A stretch of DNA of 64,000 nucleotides from contig NZ_JAIVMG010000003.1 of assembly GCF_020177335.1 (NCBI RefSeq), positions 310,001 to 374,000 of the forward strand, read 5' to 3'. The notes below the pieces were generated by a model. The model did no database searches. It had not been told where the DNA came from and saw only the letters and a list, made by a program, of their open reading frames with translations. This DNA is from Stappia indica. Lineage in GTDB: Bacteria > Pseudomonadota > Alphaproteobacteria > Rhizobiales > Stappiaceae. Both the position numbers and the translations under genes were made by a program. Shown here piece after piece: positions 45,005-54,533 of the stretch (position 1 is the stretch's first letter; every line of letters starts with the position of its first letter).

Positions 45005-45613
45005 TCAGACTGGCGCCGGCGGCGCGGTGAGAAGGGCGCCGGCACGCAAGGGAATGCGGCCGCGCGGTCCCTGGCTCATGGACTTCAGGAGGCGCGGGCG
45101 CAGCGCCGGATGGTCCCGGTAAAGCTCTTGCAGCGTGGCCGCTCCCTCCGGCTGCCCGAGCCGGAGCTGCGCTTCGGCAAGGCCGATGCGGCTTTCGAGA
45201 TCGCCACCGGTTAGCGTATCGTGGCGGACAAAGGCCTCCAGCGCCTGCTCTGCCTGATCGAGCCGCAACCGCAGCCGCGCCAGATTGAGCCAGCCGTCGG
45301 CGTCCTTCGGGGCCTGCCGGGTATAGGCGTCGAAGGCTTCCGCCGCCTCGCCAAGCCGGCCCAGCTCCAGAAGAACGCTCGCCTGTTCGAACCGGGCATT
45401 GGCGTGGTCCGGGGAAAGGTCGAGCGCGCGGGACAGGGCGGCGAGTGCCAGATCATTGGCGCCGAGCCGCCGATGCACCAGGCCGAGATTGTAGCGCAGC
45501 GAGGCATTGGCCGGATCGGCGCGCACCAGCACCAGAAGGCACTTGCGGGCTGTGGCCCAGTCTTCATTGGCAAGCGCGGGGGAAAGCCGGCTGGCGGCCT
45601 GGCGCGGGGTCAT
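45005..45613 (-). CDS. Tetratricopeptide repeat protein
   Basis: A 202-residue all-helical protein. At least four TPR units are visible, for example ALSRALDLSPDHANARFEQA, AFDAYTRQAPKDADGWLNLA and AQLRLGQPEGAATLQELYRD. No signal peptide. Probably a cytosolic protein-protein interaction adaptor; partner unknown. Confidence 0.85.
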   Translation of the reverse strand: MTPRQAASRLSPALANEDWATARKCLLVLVRADPANASLRYNLGLVHRRLGANDLALAALSRALDLSPDHANARFEQASVLLELGRLGEAAEAFDAYTRQAPKDADGWLNLARLRLRLDQAEQALEAFVRHDTLTGGDLESRIGLAEAQLRLGQPEGAATLQELYRDHPALRPRLLKSMSQGPRGRIPLRAGALLTAPPAPV

Positions 45614-45878
45614 CCTGCTTCCTTCCGAAATGCGGCGGGGAGGGCCCCTTCAAGGCGTCCCGACCGGGTGCGGCGCGTGCACGCCACCTTGGTCGATGCT
45701 GAACCGGCGTGACCGTAACATACGATGTGCACTGGTCAATTCCGTCTCGGCCTGGTGTTTCCGGTGGCTGTCTTGGGAATGTCATCTGCACTATGCTATG
45801 CCAAATGACGTGCCCTCAAGCGGTGTGTCTTTAACCCTCCAGCGAACGTTACACGGTCGCTGGGGCCAGCGTGATTAT

Positions 45879-47222
45879 ATGTCGATGAGCGAAGAAAACA
45901 TGACCGGTGAGCGGTCGGCACGCCCTGCCGGCTTTCGCTCCGTGCTGCGGACCCGGCTGGCCGCGCAGCGCTGGGTGCTGGTCACCGCGCTGGTCATTGC
46001 GGGAGGGGCGCAATATGCGCAGGGCCTGAGGCTTTCCTGGGAGATCTGGATTGCCTTCGCTGTTCTGGTCTCGGCGGCCCTTTTGGCGCCGGGCCGCCGT
46101 CCGCTGATGCCTCGGCGTCTGCGCGGGCAACCGCAGGCGGCGATGTGGCCCGATACGGGCATGAAGCATCTGGCCGACGCCCTGCCGGCGCCCTGTTTCA
46201 TCGTCGATCAGCGCGGGATCGTTCGCTATGCCAACGCTGCGGCCCGCGAGCGGTTCGGCGCTGCCCATCCCGGCGATCCGATTTCCTTCCGGCTGCGGAC
46301 CCCCGCCCTGCTGGAAGCGCTCGACCGGGTCATCGCGGGCGAGGACGCCCAACGGATCGGCTGGAGCGAGAAGGTGCCGACCGAGCAATGGTTGGAAGCC
46401 TATGTGGCGCCGATCGCGCCGCTGGCCTCCGAGGGTCGTGCGCCGCGCCAGCCGGCGGCGCAGCGCTTCATTCTGGTGACGGTGCAGGATCTGTCCGACC
46501 AGCACCGGCTGGAGCGGATGCGGGCGGATTTCGTCGCCAATGCCAGCCACGAGCTGCGCACGCCGCTGGCTTCGCTCACCGGTTTTGTCGAGACGCTGAT
46601 GGGGCCGGCCAAGGACGATCCGCAGGCGCGCGACCGGTTCCTGACGATCATGATGCAGCAGGGCGAGCGGATGCGTCGGCTGATCGACGATCTGTTGTCG
46701 CTGTCGCGGGTGGAGCTGAAGGCGCATGTGCAGCCGAACGAGATCGTCGACCTTGCGGCCTTGCTGCGCCACACCTGCGATGCGTTGAAGCCGGTCGCCG
46801 ATGAACTTGGTGTAACCATCGACCTGAGCTGCCCTGACGGCCCGTGCCAGGTGCGTGGTGATCGCGATGAGCTGATCGAGGTGATCGAGAACCTTGCCGA
46901 GAACAGCCTGAAATACGGCGCCAGCGGCAAGCGGGTGGAGATCGATCTGGCCCCGGCCGGCGGCGGCGACGACGGGCCAGCCGCCTGGGTGCTCGGATTT
47001 CGCGATCATGGGCCGGGCATTGCGCCGGAGCACGTGCCGCGCCTGACGGAGCGGTTTTACCGGGCGGATATCTCCGCCAGCCGGGAGATGAAGGGTACCG
47101 GCCTCGGGCTTGCCATCGTCAAGCACATCCTGACCCGCCACAAGGCGCGGCTGGAGATCGAGAGCGTGCCGGGCGAGGGAGCGTTGTTTTCTGTCAGAAT
47201 TCCGGCGGCGAGCTCGTCATGA
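45879..47222 (+). CDS. phoR: Phosphate regulon sensor kinase PhoR
   Basis: A 447-residue membrane histidine kinase that phosphorylates PhoB when phosphate is low. Two membrane helices (about residues 26-46 and 52-70) precede a PAS domain (about 95-200, PCFIVDQRGIVRYANAAARE). The H box is NASHELRTPLASLTGFVET; the N box IENLAENSLKYG, DHGPGIAPEHVPRL and GTGLGLAIVKHIL complete the ATPase. The order PAS-HisKA-HATPase is that of PhoR, and the pst genes follow. ATG 45879 is the first of three near starts (45879, 45885, 45900); the choice is uncertain. Confidence 0.92.
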   Translation: MSMSEENMTGERSARPAGFRSVLRTRLAAQRWVLVTALVIAGGAQYAQGLRLSWEIWIAFAVLVSAALLAPGRRPLMPRRLRGQPQAAMWPDTGMKHLADALPAPCFIVDQRGIVRYANAAARERFGAAHPGDPISFRLRTPALLEALDRVIAGEDAQRIGWSEKVPTEQWLEAYVAPIAPLASEGRAPRQPAAQRFILVTVQDLSDQHRLERMRADFVANASHELRTPLASLTGFVETLMGPAKDDPQARDRFLTIMMQQGERMRRLIDDLLSLSRVELKAHVQPNEIVDLAALLRHTCDALKPVADELGVTIDLSCPDGPCQVRGDRDELIEVIENLAENSLKYGASGKRVEIDLAPAGGGDDGPAAWVLGFRDHGPGIAPEHVPRLTERFYRADISASREMKGTGLGLAIVKHILTRHKARLEIESVPGEGALFSVRIPAASSS

Positions 47223-47267
47223 AAATGCTGGACCGCCGGAAAAATCTTTATATAACAGGCGGATGCA

Positions 47268-47301
47268 CTGTCATATAACTGAAACAGGATCTTCATATAA
47301 G
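47268..47301 (+). promoter_or_regulatory. Pho-box-like element and -10 upstream of pstS
   Basis: CTGTCATATAACTGAAAC (47268-47285) fits the Pho-box layout CTGTCAT-N4-CTGTCAT with mismatches only in the second half. TATAAG follows at 47296-47301, 10 nt after the box, the spacing known for PhoB-activated promoters where the box replaces the -35. CATATAA recurs at 47249-47255 (as TATATAA), 47272 and 47294, spaced by 22-23 bp, which would suit additional PhoB half-sites. It would give pstS a leader of about 85 nt. Confidence 0.7.
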
Positions 47302-47391
47302 GATCACGAGGCCGGACTACGGTCTGCCTGACCTTGCAAGGGTAAGCCTGCAAGGGGAATTTCAAATCCTGAAGATCCAGGGAGACGTCAG

Positions 47392-48411
47392 GTGAAAATC
47401 AAGGCTCTTATGAGTGCGACTGCTCTTGCGGTTGCCACCACCGTGTTCGCCGGCGGCGCCATGGCACGCGACCAGATCCAGATCGTCGGTTCGTCGACGG
47501 TGTTTCCGTTCTCCACGGCGGTTGCCGAGCAGTTTGGCCAGAAGACCTCGTTCAAGACCCCGGTGGTGGAGTCGACCGGTTCGGGCGGCGGCATGAAGCT
47601 GTTCTGTGCCGGTGTCGGCGAAGGCACGCCGGACATGACCAACTCCTCGCGCCGCATCAAGAAGTCCGAGTTCGAGACCTGCACCGCCAATGGCGTGACG
47701 CCGGTGGAAGTGAAGATCGGCTTCGACGGCATCGTGCTGGCCAACTCCAAGGCGGGCGCCACGTTCAACCTGACCCTCGCCCAGGTGTTCCTGGCGCTGG
47801 CCAAGGAAGTCCCGGTCGACGGCAAGCTGGTCGCCAACCCGTATGTGAACTGGTCGGACATCGATCCGTCCCTGCCGACCACCAAGATCGAAGTGCTCGG
47901 CCCGCCGCCGACCTCCGGCACGCGCGACGCCTTCGTCGAGATCGCCATGGAAGGCGGCTGCAAGGCCGTTCCGGGCGCCAAGGATCTCGGCCTGGCCAAG
48001 AAGAAGTGCCACGAAATCCGTGAGGATGGTGCCTTCATCGAAGCTGGCGAGAACGACAACCTGATCGTTCAGAAGCTCGAAGCCAACCCGAACGCGGTCG
48101 GCATCTTCGGCTTCTCCTTCCTCGACCAGAATGCCGACAAGATCCAGGGCTCGCAGATCGGTGGTGTTGAGCCGACCTTCGAGAACATCGCCGCTGGCGA
48201 TTATCCGGTCTCCCGTTCGCTTTTCTTCTACATCAAGAAGGAGCATGTCGGCGTGATCCCGGGCATCGAGGAATACGCGGCCGAGTTCACCGCCGACGGT
48301 ACCTGGGGTGACGAAGGTTACCTGTCGGAAAAGGGGCTGATCCCGCTTCCGACCGCCGATCGTGAAAAGATCGGTGCCGATGTGAAGGCGATGACCCCGC
48401 TTTCCATGTAA
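47392..48411 (+). CDS. pstS: Phosphate ABC transporter periplasmic binding protein PstS
   Basis: A 339-residue periplasmic phosphate receptor. Signal peptide MKIKALMSATALAVATTVFAGGAMA. The mature chain begins RDQIQIVGSSTVFPFSTAVAEQFG, the phosphate-contact start, with ESTGSGGGMKLFCAGVG, PDMTNSSRRIKKSE and PPTSGTRDAFVEIAM forming the rest of the anion site; FSFLDQNADKIQG and SRSLFFYIKK follow. PhoB should induce it through the box at 47268. A hairpin sits between pstS and pstC. Confidence 0.95.
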   Translation: MKIKALMSATALAVATTVFAGGAMARDQIQIVGSSTVFPFSTAVAEQFGQKTSFKTPVVESTGSGGGMKLFCAGVGEGTPDMTNSSRRIKKSEFETCTANGVTPVEVKIGFDGIVLANSKAGATFNLTLAQVFLALAKEVPVDGKLVANPYVNWSDIDPSLPTTKIEVLGPPPTSGTRDAFVEIAMEGGCKAVPGAKDLGLAKKKCHEIREDGAFIEAGENDNLIVQKLEANPNAVGIFGFSFLDQNADKIQGSQIGGVEPTFENIAAGDYPVSRSLFFYIKKEHVGVIPGIEEYAAEFTADGTWGDEGYLSEKGLIPLPTADREKIGADVKAMTPLSM

Positions 48412-48423
48412 GACCAAACGGGG

Positions 48424-48455
48424 CGCGGCCGGCAACTTGCCGGCCGCGTTCTTTC
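48424..48455 (+). terminator. pstS-pstC intergenic terminator/attenuator
   Basis: Perfect 10-bp stem CGCGGCCGGC / GCCGGCCGCG with loop AACTT, then TTCTTTC. Partial termination here would give more PstS than permease, as the stoichiometry requires. Confidence 0.7.
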
Positions 48456-48506
48456 AGCTGACCGGGTCAGCCCGGCCGGACGGCTCCACCGCACAGCGGA
48501 TGCACC

Positions 48507-49895
48507 ATGTTCACAACATCGCTCCTGCTTCTCGCGGTCGTCCTCGTGGCGGCCTATTTTGTCGGTCGCACCCGCGCGGTGCAGGTGGTCGGCGGGCACG
48601 TCTCGGACCTGCACTCGCTGCCCTCCTTTCACGGCGCCTTCCTCGCCATCGTTGCGGTGGTGCCGGCCTTCGTTCTTCTCCTGCTCTGGTCGATCCTGGC
48701 GCCGCGCGTTCTCGACACGATGATCCTGTCGACCCATGCCGATGCGGTTGCCGGTCTCGGGACGCCGGAGACGGAAGCCTTTCTGCGTGACGCCCGGGCG
48801 ATTGCCTTCGGCGGCATTGTCGGCTTCACCGATGCGGCCAAGGAAGCGGCGGCGCAAACCTATGCCTCATTGAGCGCCACCGCCGATCTCATGCTCGGCG
48901 CGATAATGACGCTGCTGGCGGTCGGTGGCCTGTTCGGCGGCTATCGGGCGATCGCTCCGCGCTTCCGGGCCCGCCATGTGGTCGAGCGCGTGGTGATGGT
49001 GCTTCTGGTGATGTGCTCGGCGGTGGCGATCATCACCACCATCGGCATCGTCCTGTCGCTGATCTTCGAGAGCCTGCGCTTTTTCCAGAAGGTGCCGTTC
49101 TTCGACTTCGTCTTCGGCACGCACTGGAGCCCGCAGAGCGCCTTCGAGGGCGCCGGGGCCACGGGCGGCGACACCAACGCTGAGGTGTTCGGAGCCATTC
49201 CGCTGCTCGCCGGCACCATGCTGATCACCCTGATCGCCATTCTGGTGGCCGCGCCGATCGGCCTGTTCGCCGCCATCTATCTTTCCGACTATGCCTCCCG
49301 GCCGGTGCGGGCGATCGCCAAGCCGGTGCTTGAGGTGCTGGCGGGCATTCCCACCGTGGTCTACGGCTTCTTCGCCGCGCTGACCGTGGCGCCGGCCTTC
49401 CGCGGTGCGGGCGAGAGCATTGGCCTTTCGGTCTCCTCCGAATCCGCCCTGGCCGCCGGCGTGGTCATGGGCATCATGATCATCCCCTTCGTCTCTTCCC
49501 TGTCGGATGACGTCATCAACTCCGTGCCGCAGTCGCTGCGCGACGGATCGGCCGGTCTTGGCGCCACCAAGTCGGAGACGATCCGCAAGGTGGTGCTGCC
49601 GGCGGCGCTGCCGGGCATCGTCTCGGCGCTGATCCTCGCCATTTCCCGCGCCATCGGCGAAACCATGATCGTCGTCATGGCTGCCGGGCTGGCCGCGAAC
49701 CTGACGGTCAATCCGCTGGAAGCGGTCACCACCGTCACCGTGCAGATCGTCACGCTGCTGGTCGGCGACCAGGAGTTCGACAGCGCCAAGACCCTGGCCG
49801 CTTTCGCGCTCGGGCTGCTGCTCTTCTGCGTCACCCTGGCCCTCAACATCTTCGCGCTGCGCGTTGTCCAGAAATACAGGGAACAGTATGACTGA
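48507..49895 (+). CDS. pstC: Phosphate ABC transporter permease PstC
   Basis: A 462-residue permease, longer than the ~320 of E. coli because of an N-terminal region (residues 1-150) with extra hydrophobic segments and a soluble stretch (ETEAFLRDARAIAFGG...). The membrane core has FDFVFGTHWSPQSAF, SDYASRPVRAIAKPVLEVLAGIPTVVYGF, FVSSLSDDVINSVPQSLRDGS and KVVLPAALPGIVSALIL, the PstC EAA-type loop. Long PstC forms are usual in rhizobia. The stop overlaps the pstA start by 8 bp. Confidence 0.95.
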   Translation: MFTTSLLLLAVVLVAAYFVGRTRAVQVVGGHVSDLHSLPSFHGAFLAIVAVVPAFVLLLLWSILAPRVLDTMILSTHADAVAGLGTPETEAFLRDARAIAFGGIVGFTDAAKEAAAQTYASLSATADLMLGAIMTLLAVGGLFGGYRAIAPRFRARHVVERVVMVLLVMCSAVAIITTIGIVLSLIFESLRFFQKVPFFDFVFGTHWSPQSAFEGAGATGGDTNAEVFGAIPLLAGTMLITLIAILVAAPIGLFAAIYLSDYASRPVRAIAKPVLEVLAGIPTVVYGFFAALTVAPAFRGAGESIGLSVSSESALAAGVVMGIMIIPFVSSLSDDVINSVPQSLRDGSAGLGATKSETIRKVVLPAALPGIVSALILAISRAIGETMIVVMAAGLAANLTVNPLEAVTTVTVQIVTLLVGDQEFDSAKTLAAFALGLLLFCVTLALNIFALRVVQKYREQYD

Positions 49896-51711
49896 CATGG
49901 CCGAACGCACCCCGGTCGCCGACATGGCGGACAGTCTTCACACCTCCGAGGCCGCGCGTCGCCGTCTGGCGAAGCGCTATGCCGCCGAGCGGCGCTACAA
50001 GCTCTACGGCCTGGCGGCGGTGCTGGCTGCCGGCGCCTTCCTGGTGATCCTTCTGAGCACCATCGTTTCTCAAGGTTGGCCGGCCTTCACCCATTCCTAT
50101 CTCTCCCTGCCGCTCGATCTCGGCGCGGAGAAGGTCGATCCGCAGGATCCGGGCAAGGCGGACTACAACGCCATCATCCGCGATGGGCTGAAGAGCGAGA
50201 TGCCGTTTGCCGGCAGCCGCCGCGACCGGCGGGTGCGCAACGGGCTGGTCTCCAGCGGTGCCAACATCATCCTGCGCAACGAGGTGCAGGCGGATCCGGC
50301 GATGCTCGGCGCGCAAGGTCCGGTGAAGGTGCCGCTGTCCGATTTCGCCGATCTCTATCTCAAGGGGCTGGTCACGGGCAGCACCACCCGCGCCGGAACG
50401 GGCGCGGCCGGGGTGGTGGGCACCTCCGGTACCGTGAAGATCCTGTCCTCCTCCAATGATTTCCGCGGCATCCTGACCGAGATCAAGCAGGATCTGCGTG
50501 CTCAGGCGGAGGCGCGGCGCGCCGATGTGGAGGCGCGGCAACGGGGCCTGCGCAGCCTCGAAGCGCGCATTCCGACCCTTGAACAAAGGGTTGCCGATGC
50601 TGGTGCGGCGGACCGATCGCGCCTGGAGATGGAACTGTCGAGCGCCCGCAGCGCCCTGCAGTCCGTGACCCGCGAGATCGAGACGCTGGAGGCGGAGATC
50701 GCCGCCCTGACCGCCCGTGCCACGGCGGTGGACCAGCCGGAAGCCCTGACGACCGGGCTGGCCTCCTACCTGATCCGCATCAATGGCGGTATCGTCAAGG
50801 CGACGCAGGTCTCCTCTACCGTGATCGAGGGGCAAGCTTTCGTGCCGCTGCAAAGCGAAGCGGAGGCGGCACCCGGAAGCTGGCAGATCGAGCGGATCGA
50901 CACGCCGGAAAGCGCCCGCAAGTTCATCGATCAGGAGATCGCCTACATCGAGTACCTGCGCGACAAGGGGCTGATCGAGCGTCAGATCAACACCATCTTC
51001 TTCACCGCCGGCGCCAGCCGCGAGCCGGAGATGGCCGGTGTGTGGGGCGCGGTGGTCGGCTCGTTCTACACCATGGTGGTGACCCTGCTCCTGTCCTTCC
51101 CGATCGGCGTTGCCGCCGCGATCTACCTGGAAGAGTTCGCGCCGAAGAACCGGCTGACCCATCTGATCGAGGTGAACATCAACAACCTCGCGGCGGTGCC
51201 CTCGATCGTCTTCGGTCTGCTTGGCCTGGCGGTGTTCCTCAATGTCTTCGGCATGCCGCGCTCCGCGCCGCTGGTCGGTGGTATGGTGTTGGCGCTGATG
51301 ACCTTGCCGACGATCATCATCGCCGCCCGCGCGGCGCTCAAGGCGGTGCCGCCGTCGATCCGCGAAGCGGCGCTCGGCGTGGGGGCCTCGCGTCTTCAGG
51401 CGGTGTTCCACCATGTGCTGCCGTTGGCGATGCCGGGCATTTTCACCGGCACGATCATCGGCATGGCCCAGGCGCTTGGCGAGACGGCCCCGCTCTTGAT
51501 GATCGGCATGGTCGCCTTCATCGTCGATATCCCGGGCGGTCCGCTCGATCCGGCGACGGTGATGCCGGTGCAGATCTACATGTGGGCGGACTTCCCCGAG
51601 CCTGCGTTCCAGCAGAAGACCTCGGCGGCCATCATGGTGCTGCTCGGGTTTCTGGTCGTGATGAACGCAATTGCAATTGTCTTGCGCAAGCGGTTTGAGC
51701 GGCGCTGGTGA
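49888..51711 (+). CDS. pstA: Phosphate ABC transporter permease PstA with long periplasmic coiled-coil region
   Basis: A 607-residue permease, about twice the E. coli size. Residues about 41-66 are TM1. Residues about 68-360 form a periplasmic segment related to DUF3333 that rhizobial PstA proteins carry, but enlarged: about residues 197-282 are a continuous, highly charged coiled coil ([39 protein letters not shown]). The transport core (about 385-607) has [54 protein letters not shown] and the PstA ending. ATG 49888 follows AGGGAACAG and overlaps the pstC stop. Confidence 0.94.
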   Translation: MTDMAERTPVADMADSLHTSEAARRRLAKRYAAERRYKLYGLAAVLAAGAFLVILLSTIVSQGWPAFTHSYLSLPLDLGAEKVDPQDPGKADYNAIIRDGLKSEMPFAGSRRDRRVRNGLVSSGANIILRNEVQADPAMLGAQGPVKVPLSDFADLYLKGLVTGSTTRAGTGAAGVVGTSGTVKILSSSNDFRGILTEIKQDLRAQAEARRADVEARQRGLRSLEARIPTLEQRVADAGAADRSRLEMELSSARSALQSVTREIETLEAEIAALTARATAVDQPEALTTGLASYLIRINGGIVKATQVSSTVIEGQAFVPLQSEAEAAPGSWQIERIDTPESARKFIDQEIAYIEYLRDKGLIERQINTIFFTAGASREPEMAGVWGAVVGSFYTMVVTLLLSFPIGVAAAIYLEEFAPKNRLTHLIEVNINNLAAVPSIVFGLLGLAVFLNVFGMPRSAPLVGGMVLALMTLPTIIIAARAALKAVPPSIREAALGVGASRLQAVFHHVLPLAMPGIFTGTIIGMAQALGETAPLLMIGMVAFIVDIPGGPLDPATVMPVQIYMWADFPEPAFQQKTSAAIMVLLGFLVVMNAIAIVLRKRFERRW

Positions 51712-51734
51712 TCCGTTCTGGAAAGGACAGAGAA

Positions 51735-52577
51735 ATGTCGATGGAAAAGGTCATGGACGCCAAGACCGATGGCGGGGCCGCAATGCCTGCCGGAGCCGCG
51801 ATGGTGACCGCCGATGGCGTGCCGGTGAAGATGCGCGGCAGCAATGTCAATGTGTTCTACGGCGAGAAGCAGGCGCTGTTCGACGTGGGGCTGGACGTGC
51901 GTGATCGTCATGTAACGGCGCTGATCGGCCCTTCGGGCTGCGGCAAGTCCACCTTCCTGCGCTGCCTCAACCGGATGAACGACACGATCGACGTCTGCCG
52001 GGTGACCGGCACGATCCTGCTCGACCGGACCGACGTCTACGATCCGTCGGTGGATGTGGTGGAGCTGCGCGCGCGGGTGGGCATGGTGTTTCAGAAGCCC
52101 AACCCGTTCCCCAAGTCGATCTATGAGAACGTGGCCTATGGCCCGCGTATTCATGGCCTGACCCGTAACAAGAGCGAGCTGGACGACGTGGTTGCCACCA
52201 GCCTGCAGAAGGCCGGTCTGTACGAAGAGGTCAAGGATCGGCTCGACGAGCCGGGAACGGGCCTCTCCGGTGGTCAGCAGCAGCGTCTGTGCATCGCCCG
52301 TGCCATCGCCGTCAGCCCCGAGGTAATCCTGATGGACGAGCCCTGCTCGGCGCTCGATCCGATCGCCACGGCGAAGGTGGAGGAGCTGATCGACGAGCTG
52401 CGTGAGAACTACACGATCGTCATCGTCACTCACTCCATGCAGCAGGCGGCCCGCGTGTCGCAGCGCACGGCCTTCTTCCATCTTGGCAACCTCGTCGAGG
52501 AAGGCGAGACCAAGGAGATTTTCACCAACCCCCGGGACAAGCGCACCCAGGATTACATCACCGGCCGGTTCGGCTGA
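51735..52577 (+). CDS. pstB: Phosphate ABC transporter ATP-binding protein PstB
   Basis: A 280-residue ATPase that energises phosphate import. Walker [29 protein letters not shown] (a PstB signature), [21 protein letters not shown], the signature [15 protein letters not shown], Walker [17 protein letters not shown] and the switch His in [13 protein letters not shown] are all intact. ATG 51735 has AAAGGA 7 nt upstream. A GC-rich hairpin (52584-52600) lies between pstB and phoU. Confidence 0.96.
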   Translation: MSMEKVMDAKTDGGAAMPAGAAMVTADGVPVKMRGSNVNVFYGEKQALFDVGLDVRDRHVTALIGPSGCGKSTFLRCLNRMNDTIDVCRVTGTILLDRTDVYDPSVDVVELRARVGMVFQKPNPFPKSIYENVAYGPRIHGLTRNKSELDDVVATSLQKAGLYEEVKDRLDEPGTGLSGGQQQRLCIARAIAVSPEVILMDEPCSALDPIATAKVEELIDELRENYTIVIVTHSMQQAARVSQRTAFFHLGNLVEEGETKEIFTNPRDKRTQDYITGRFG

Positions 52578-52677
52578 GGCCGGGCGCCCCGCCGGGGCGC
52601 TTCCGGTTCCCGTGTAAGATGCCGGGCGGCCTCTGGGCGCGCCGGCGTATCCTGCCGGTGGTCCGGCGCGATGGAGA

Positions 52678-53391
52678 ATGACGATGCCACATACCGTGAC
52701 CCTGTTTGACCAAGAGCTGAAGGCGGTCGCCGGCCGCGTTTCTGAGATGGGCGGCCTGACCGAGGCCATGCTCAGCGATGCCGTCTCGGCACTGACCCGG
52801 ATGGACAAGGACCTTGCCCGGCGGGTGGTGGCCCAGGACAAGCGGGTCGACGCCCTGCAGTTCGAGGTCGAGGAACAGGCGATCCTGATCATCGCCCGGC
52901 GGCAGCCGGTGGCGCAGGACCTGCGCGACGTAATCGCCGCCATGCGCATTTCCAACGATCTGGAGCGGGTCGGCGATCTGGCCAAGAACATCGCCAAGCG
53001 GGTGATCGCCATCGACGGAAGCTTCGATTCCAAGAAGTTCGCGCTCGGCGTCGAGCACATGACCGAACTGACCCAGGCCCAGCTCAAGGACGTCCTGGAC
53101 GCCTATGCCAACCGGGACGAGGAAACCGCCGTCTCCGTGCGCGAGCGCGATGACGAGGTGGATGCGATCTACACCTCGATCTTCCGCGAGCTGCTCACCT
53201 ACATGATGGAGGATCCGCGCCAGATCTCGATCTGTGCCCATCTGCTGTTCTGCGCCAAGAACATCGAACGGATCGGCGATCACGCCACCAACATCGCCGA
53301 GAACGTCATCTACATGGCGACCGGGGTGCAGCCGATGGACGATCGGCAGAAGCAGGACGAGACCGGCGTTGTCGCCGAGCCGACCACCTGA
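52678..53391 (+). CDS. phoU: Phosphate transport/regulon modulator PhoU
   Basis: A 237-residue all-helical protein of two three-helix repeats that lets PstSCAB inhibit PhoR when phosphate is plentiful. Both repeats have the metal-binding pattern: ISNDLERVGDLAKNIAKR and KNIERIGDHATNIAENVIY (E-x3-D). It lies between pstB and phoB as is normal for the Pho cluster. ATG 52684 has better spacing from GGAGA than 52678; either is possible. Confidence 0.95.
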   Translation: MTMPHTVTLFDQELKAVAGRVSEMGGLTEAMLSDAVSALTRMDKDLARRVVAQDKRVDALQFEVEEQAILIIARRQPVAQDLRDVIAAMRISNDLERVGDLAKNIAKRVIAIDGSFDSKKFALGVEHMTELTQAQLKDVLDAYANRDEETAVSVRERDDEVDAIYTSIFRELLTYMMEDPRQISICAHLLFCAKNIERIGDHATNIAENVIYMATGVQPMDDRQKQDETGVVAEPTT

Positions 53392-53432
53392 TCCCCTGCA
53401 ACGATATCTGAGACCAGACGAGGTTACCCGGA

Positions 53433-54134
53433 ATGCCGAAGGTTCTGATTGTCGAGGACGAAGAACCTCTGATCATGTTGTTGAAGTACAACCTTGAAGC
53501 GGAGGGGTATTCGGTCGACACCTGCATGCGCGGCGACGAGGCGGACATCCGGCTGCGCGAGAGCCAGCCGGACCTTCTGTTGCTGGACTGGATGCTGCCG
53601 GGCCTGTCGGGGATCGAGCTGTGCCGGCGTCTGCGGTCGCGGCCGGAAACCGAGCGGCTGCCGGTGATCATGCTGACGGCGCGGGGCGAGGAGTCCGAGC
53701 GGATCCGGGGGCTTGCCACCGGCGCCGACGACTACGTGGTCAAGCCGTTTTCGGTGCCGGAACTGATGGCGCGCGTGCGGGCGATGCTGCGCCGCGCCAA
53801 GCCCGAGGTGGTGTCCTCGATGCTGCGCGCCGGCGATCTGGAGCTGGATCGGGAAACCCATCGGGTGCGCCGGTCTGGCCGGGAGATCCATCTCGGACCG
53901 ACAGAATTCCGCCTGCTGGAATTTCTGATGACCTCGCCGGGGCGGGTGTTCTCCCGCGAGCAGTTGCTGGATGGTGTCTGGGGTCACGATGTCTACGTGG
54001 ACGAGCGCACCGTCGACGTGCATGTCGGCCGACTGCGCAAGGCGATCAATCGCGGCAAGGCGATGGACCCGATCCGCACGGTGCGCGGGGCTGGCTACGC
54101 CTTCAACGACCAGTTCGTGGCGGCGGCCTCCTGA
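53433..54134 (+). CDS. phoB: Phosphate regulon response regulator PhoB
   Basis: A 233-residue OmpR-family regulator. The receiver domain has the acidic pair EDEEP (residues 8-12), the phospho-Asp in LLLDWMLPGLSG (about 54) and the Lys in VVKPFSVPEL (about 106). The DNA-binding winged helix has LGPTEFRLLEFLMTSPGRVFS and DERTVDVHVGRLRKAI. PhoR is encoded upstream in the same cluster. Its likely target is the box at 47268. Confidence 0.95.
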   Translation: MPKVLIVEDEEPLIMLLKYNLEAEGYSVDTCMRGDEADIRLRESQPDLLLLDWMLPGLSGIELCRRLRSRPETERLPVIMLTARGEESERIRGLATGADDYVVKPFSVPELMARVRAMLRRAKPEVVSSMLRAGDLELDRETHRVRRSGREIHLGPTEFRLLEFLMTSPGRVFSREQLLDGVWGHDVYVDERTVDVHVGRLRKAINRGKAMDPIRTVRGAGYAFNDQFVAAAS

Positions 54135-54149
54135 CGGCCGCCCCATCGC

Positions 54150-54173
54150 GAAGGCCTGTGTGAGCAGGCCTTC
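54150..54173 (+). terminator. phoB terminator hairpin
   Basis: Perfect 9-bp stem GAAGGCCTG / CAGGCCTTC with 6-nt loop TGTGAG, 15 bp after the phoB stop, followed by CCACTTGC. A weak U-tract, but the position and stem are good. Confidence 0.6.
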
Positions 54174-54315
54174 CCACTTGCTGAAACGACCCCCGGGTGC
54201 ACCCAATGACAAAGCCCTTTCTCGGCGCCCTCAACGCATTGTGGTGAGTTCGTCTCTCATGCGTGCATTGAGGGGGCGATGGCTGGAGTAGCGCAGCCCT
54301 TGCCGTTCTTCACGG

Positions 54316-54436
54316 CGTCATCCCGGCCCCCGAGCCGGGATCGGAGAGCCAGAAGACGCGCGTTTTCAATGGGCTGGAGCCGAGAGGCCTGTGCCTCGCC
54401 GATCCCGGGTCGCACTGACGCTTGCCCGGGAAGACG
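54316..54436 (+). repeat. Dispersed palindromic intergenic element, copy 3
   Basis: About 121 bp, CGTCATCCCGGCCCC to CCCGGGAAGACG, matching copies 1 and 2 through AGAAGACGCGCGTTTTCAAT and CTGGAGCCGAGAGGCC. It is slightly shorter near its ends. It lies downstream of phoB, between two hairpins. Confidence 0.85.
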
Positions 54437-54458
54437 CCCCTGGGGGGAAGCACGTTCA

Positions 54459-54483
54459 CCCCGCCGGTTTCCGGCGGGGTTTT
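54459..54483 (+). terminator. Strong plus-strand intrinsic terminator after the repeat
   Basis: Perfect 9-bp stem CCCCGCCGG / CCGGCGGGG, loop TTT, followed by TTTTGTCGTTT. It is 325 bp past the phoB stop and 51 bp before the 3' end of the convergent gcrA gene. Either phoB transcripts read through the repeat to here, or something short between is transcribed. Confidence 0.75.
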
Positions 54484-54533
54484 GTCGTTTCAGATGGCAA
54501 GCCGTTCGGCCGGATGGCTCCGGCCGGGCAGGA

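Noticed and set aside
45770-45810. Pho box upstream of phoR
   Set aside because: ATGTCAT occurs once but the second half-site does not match and there is no correctly placed -10.
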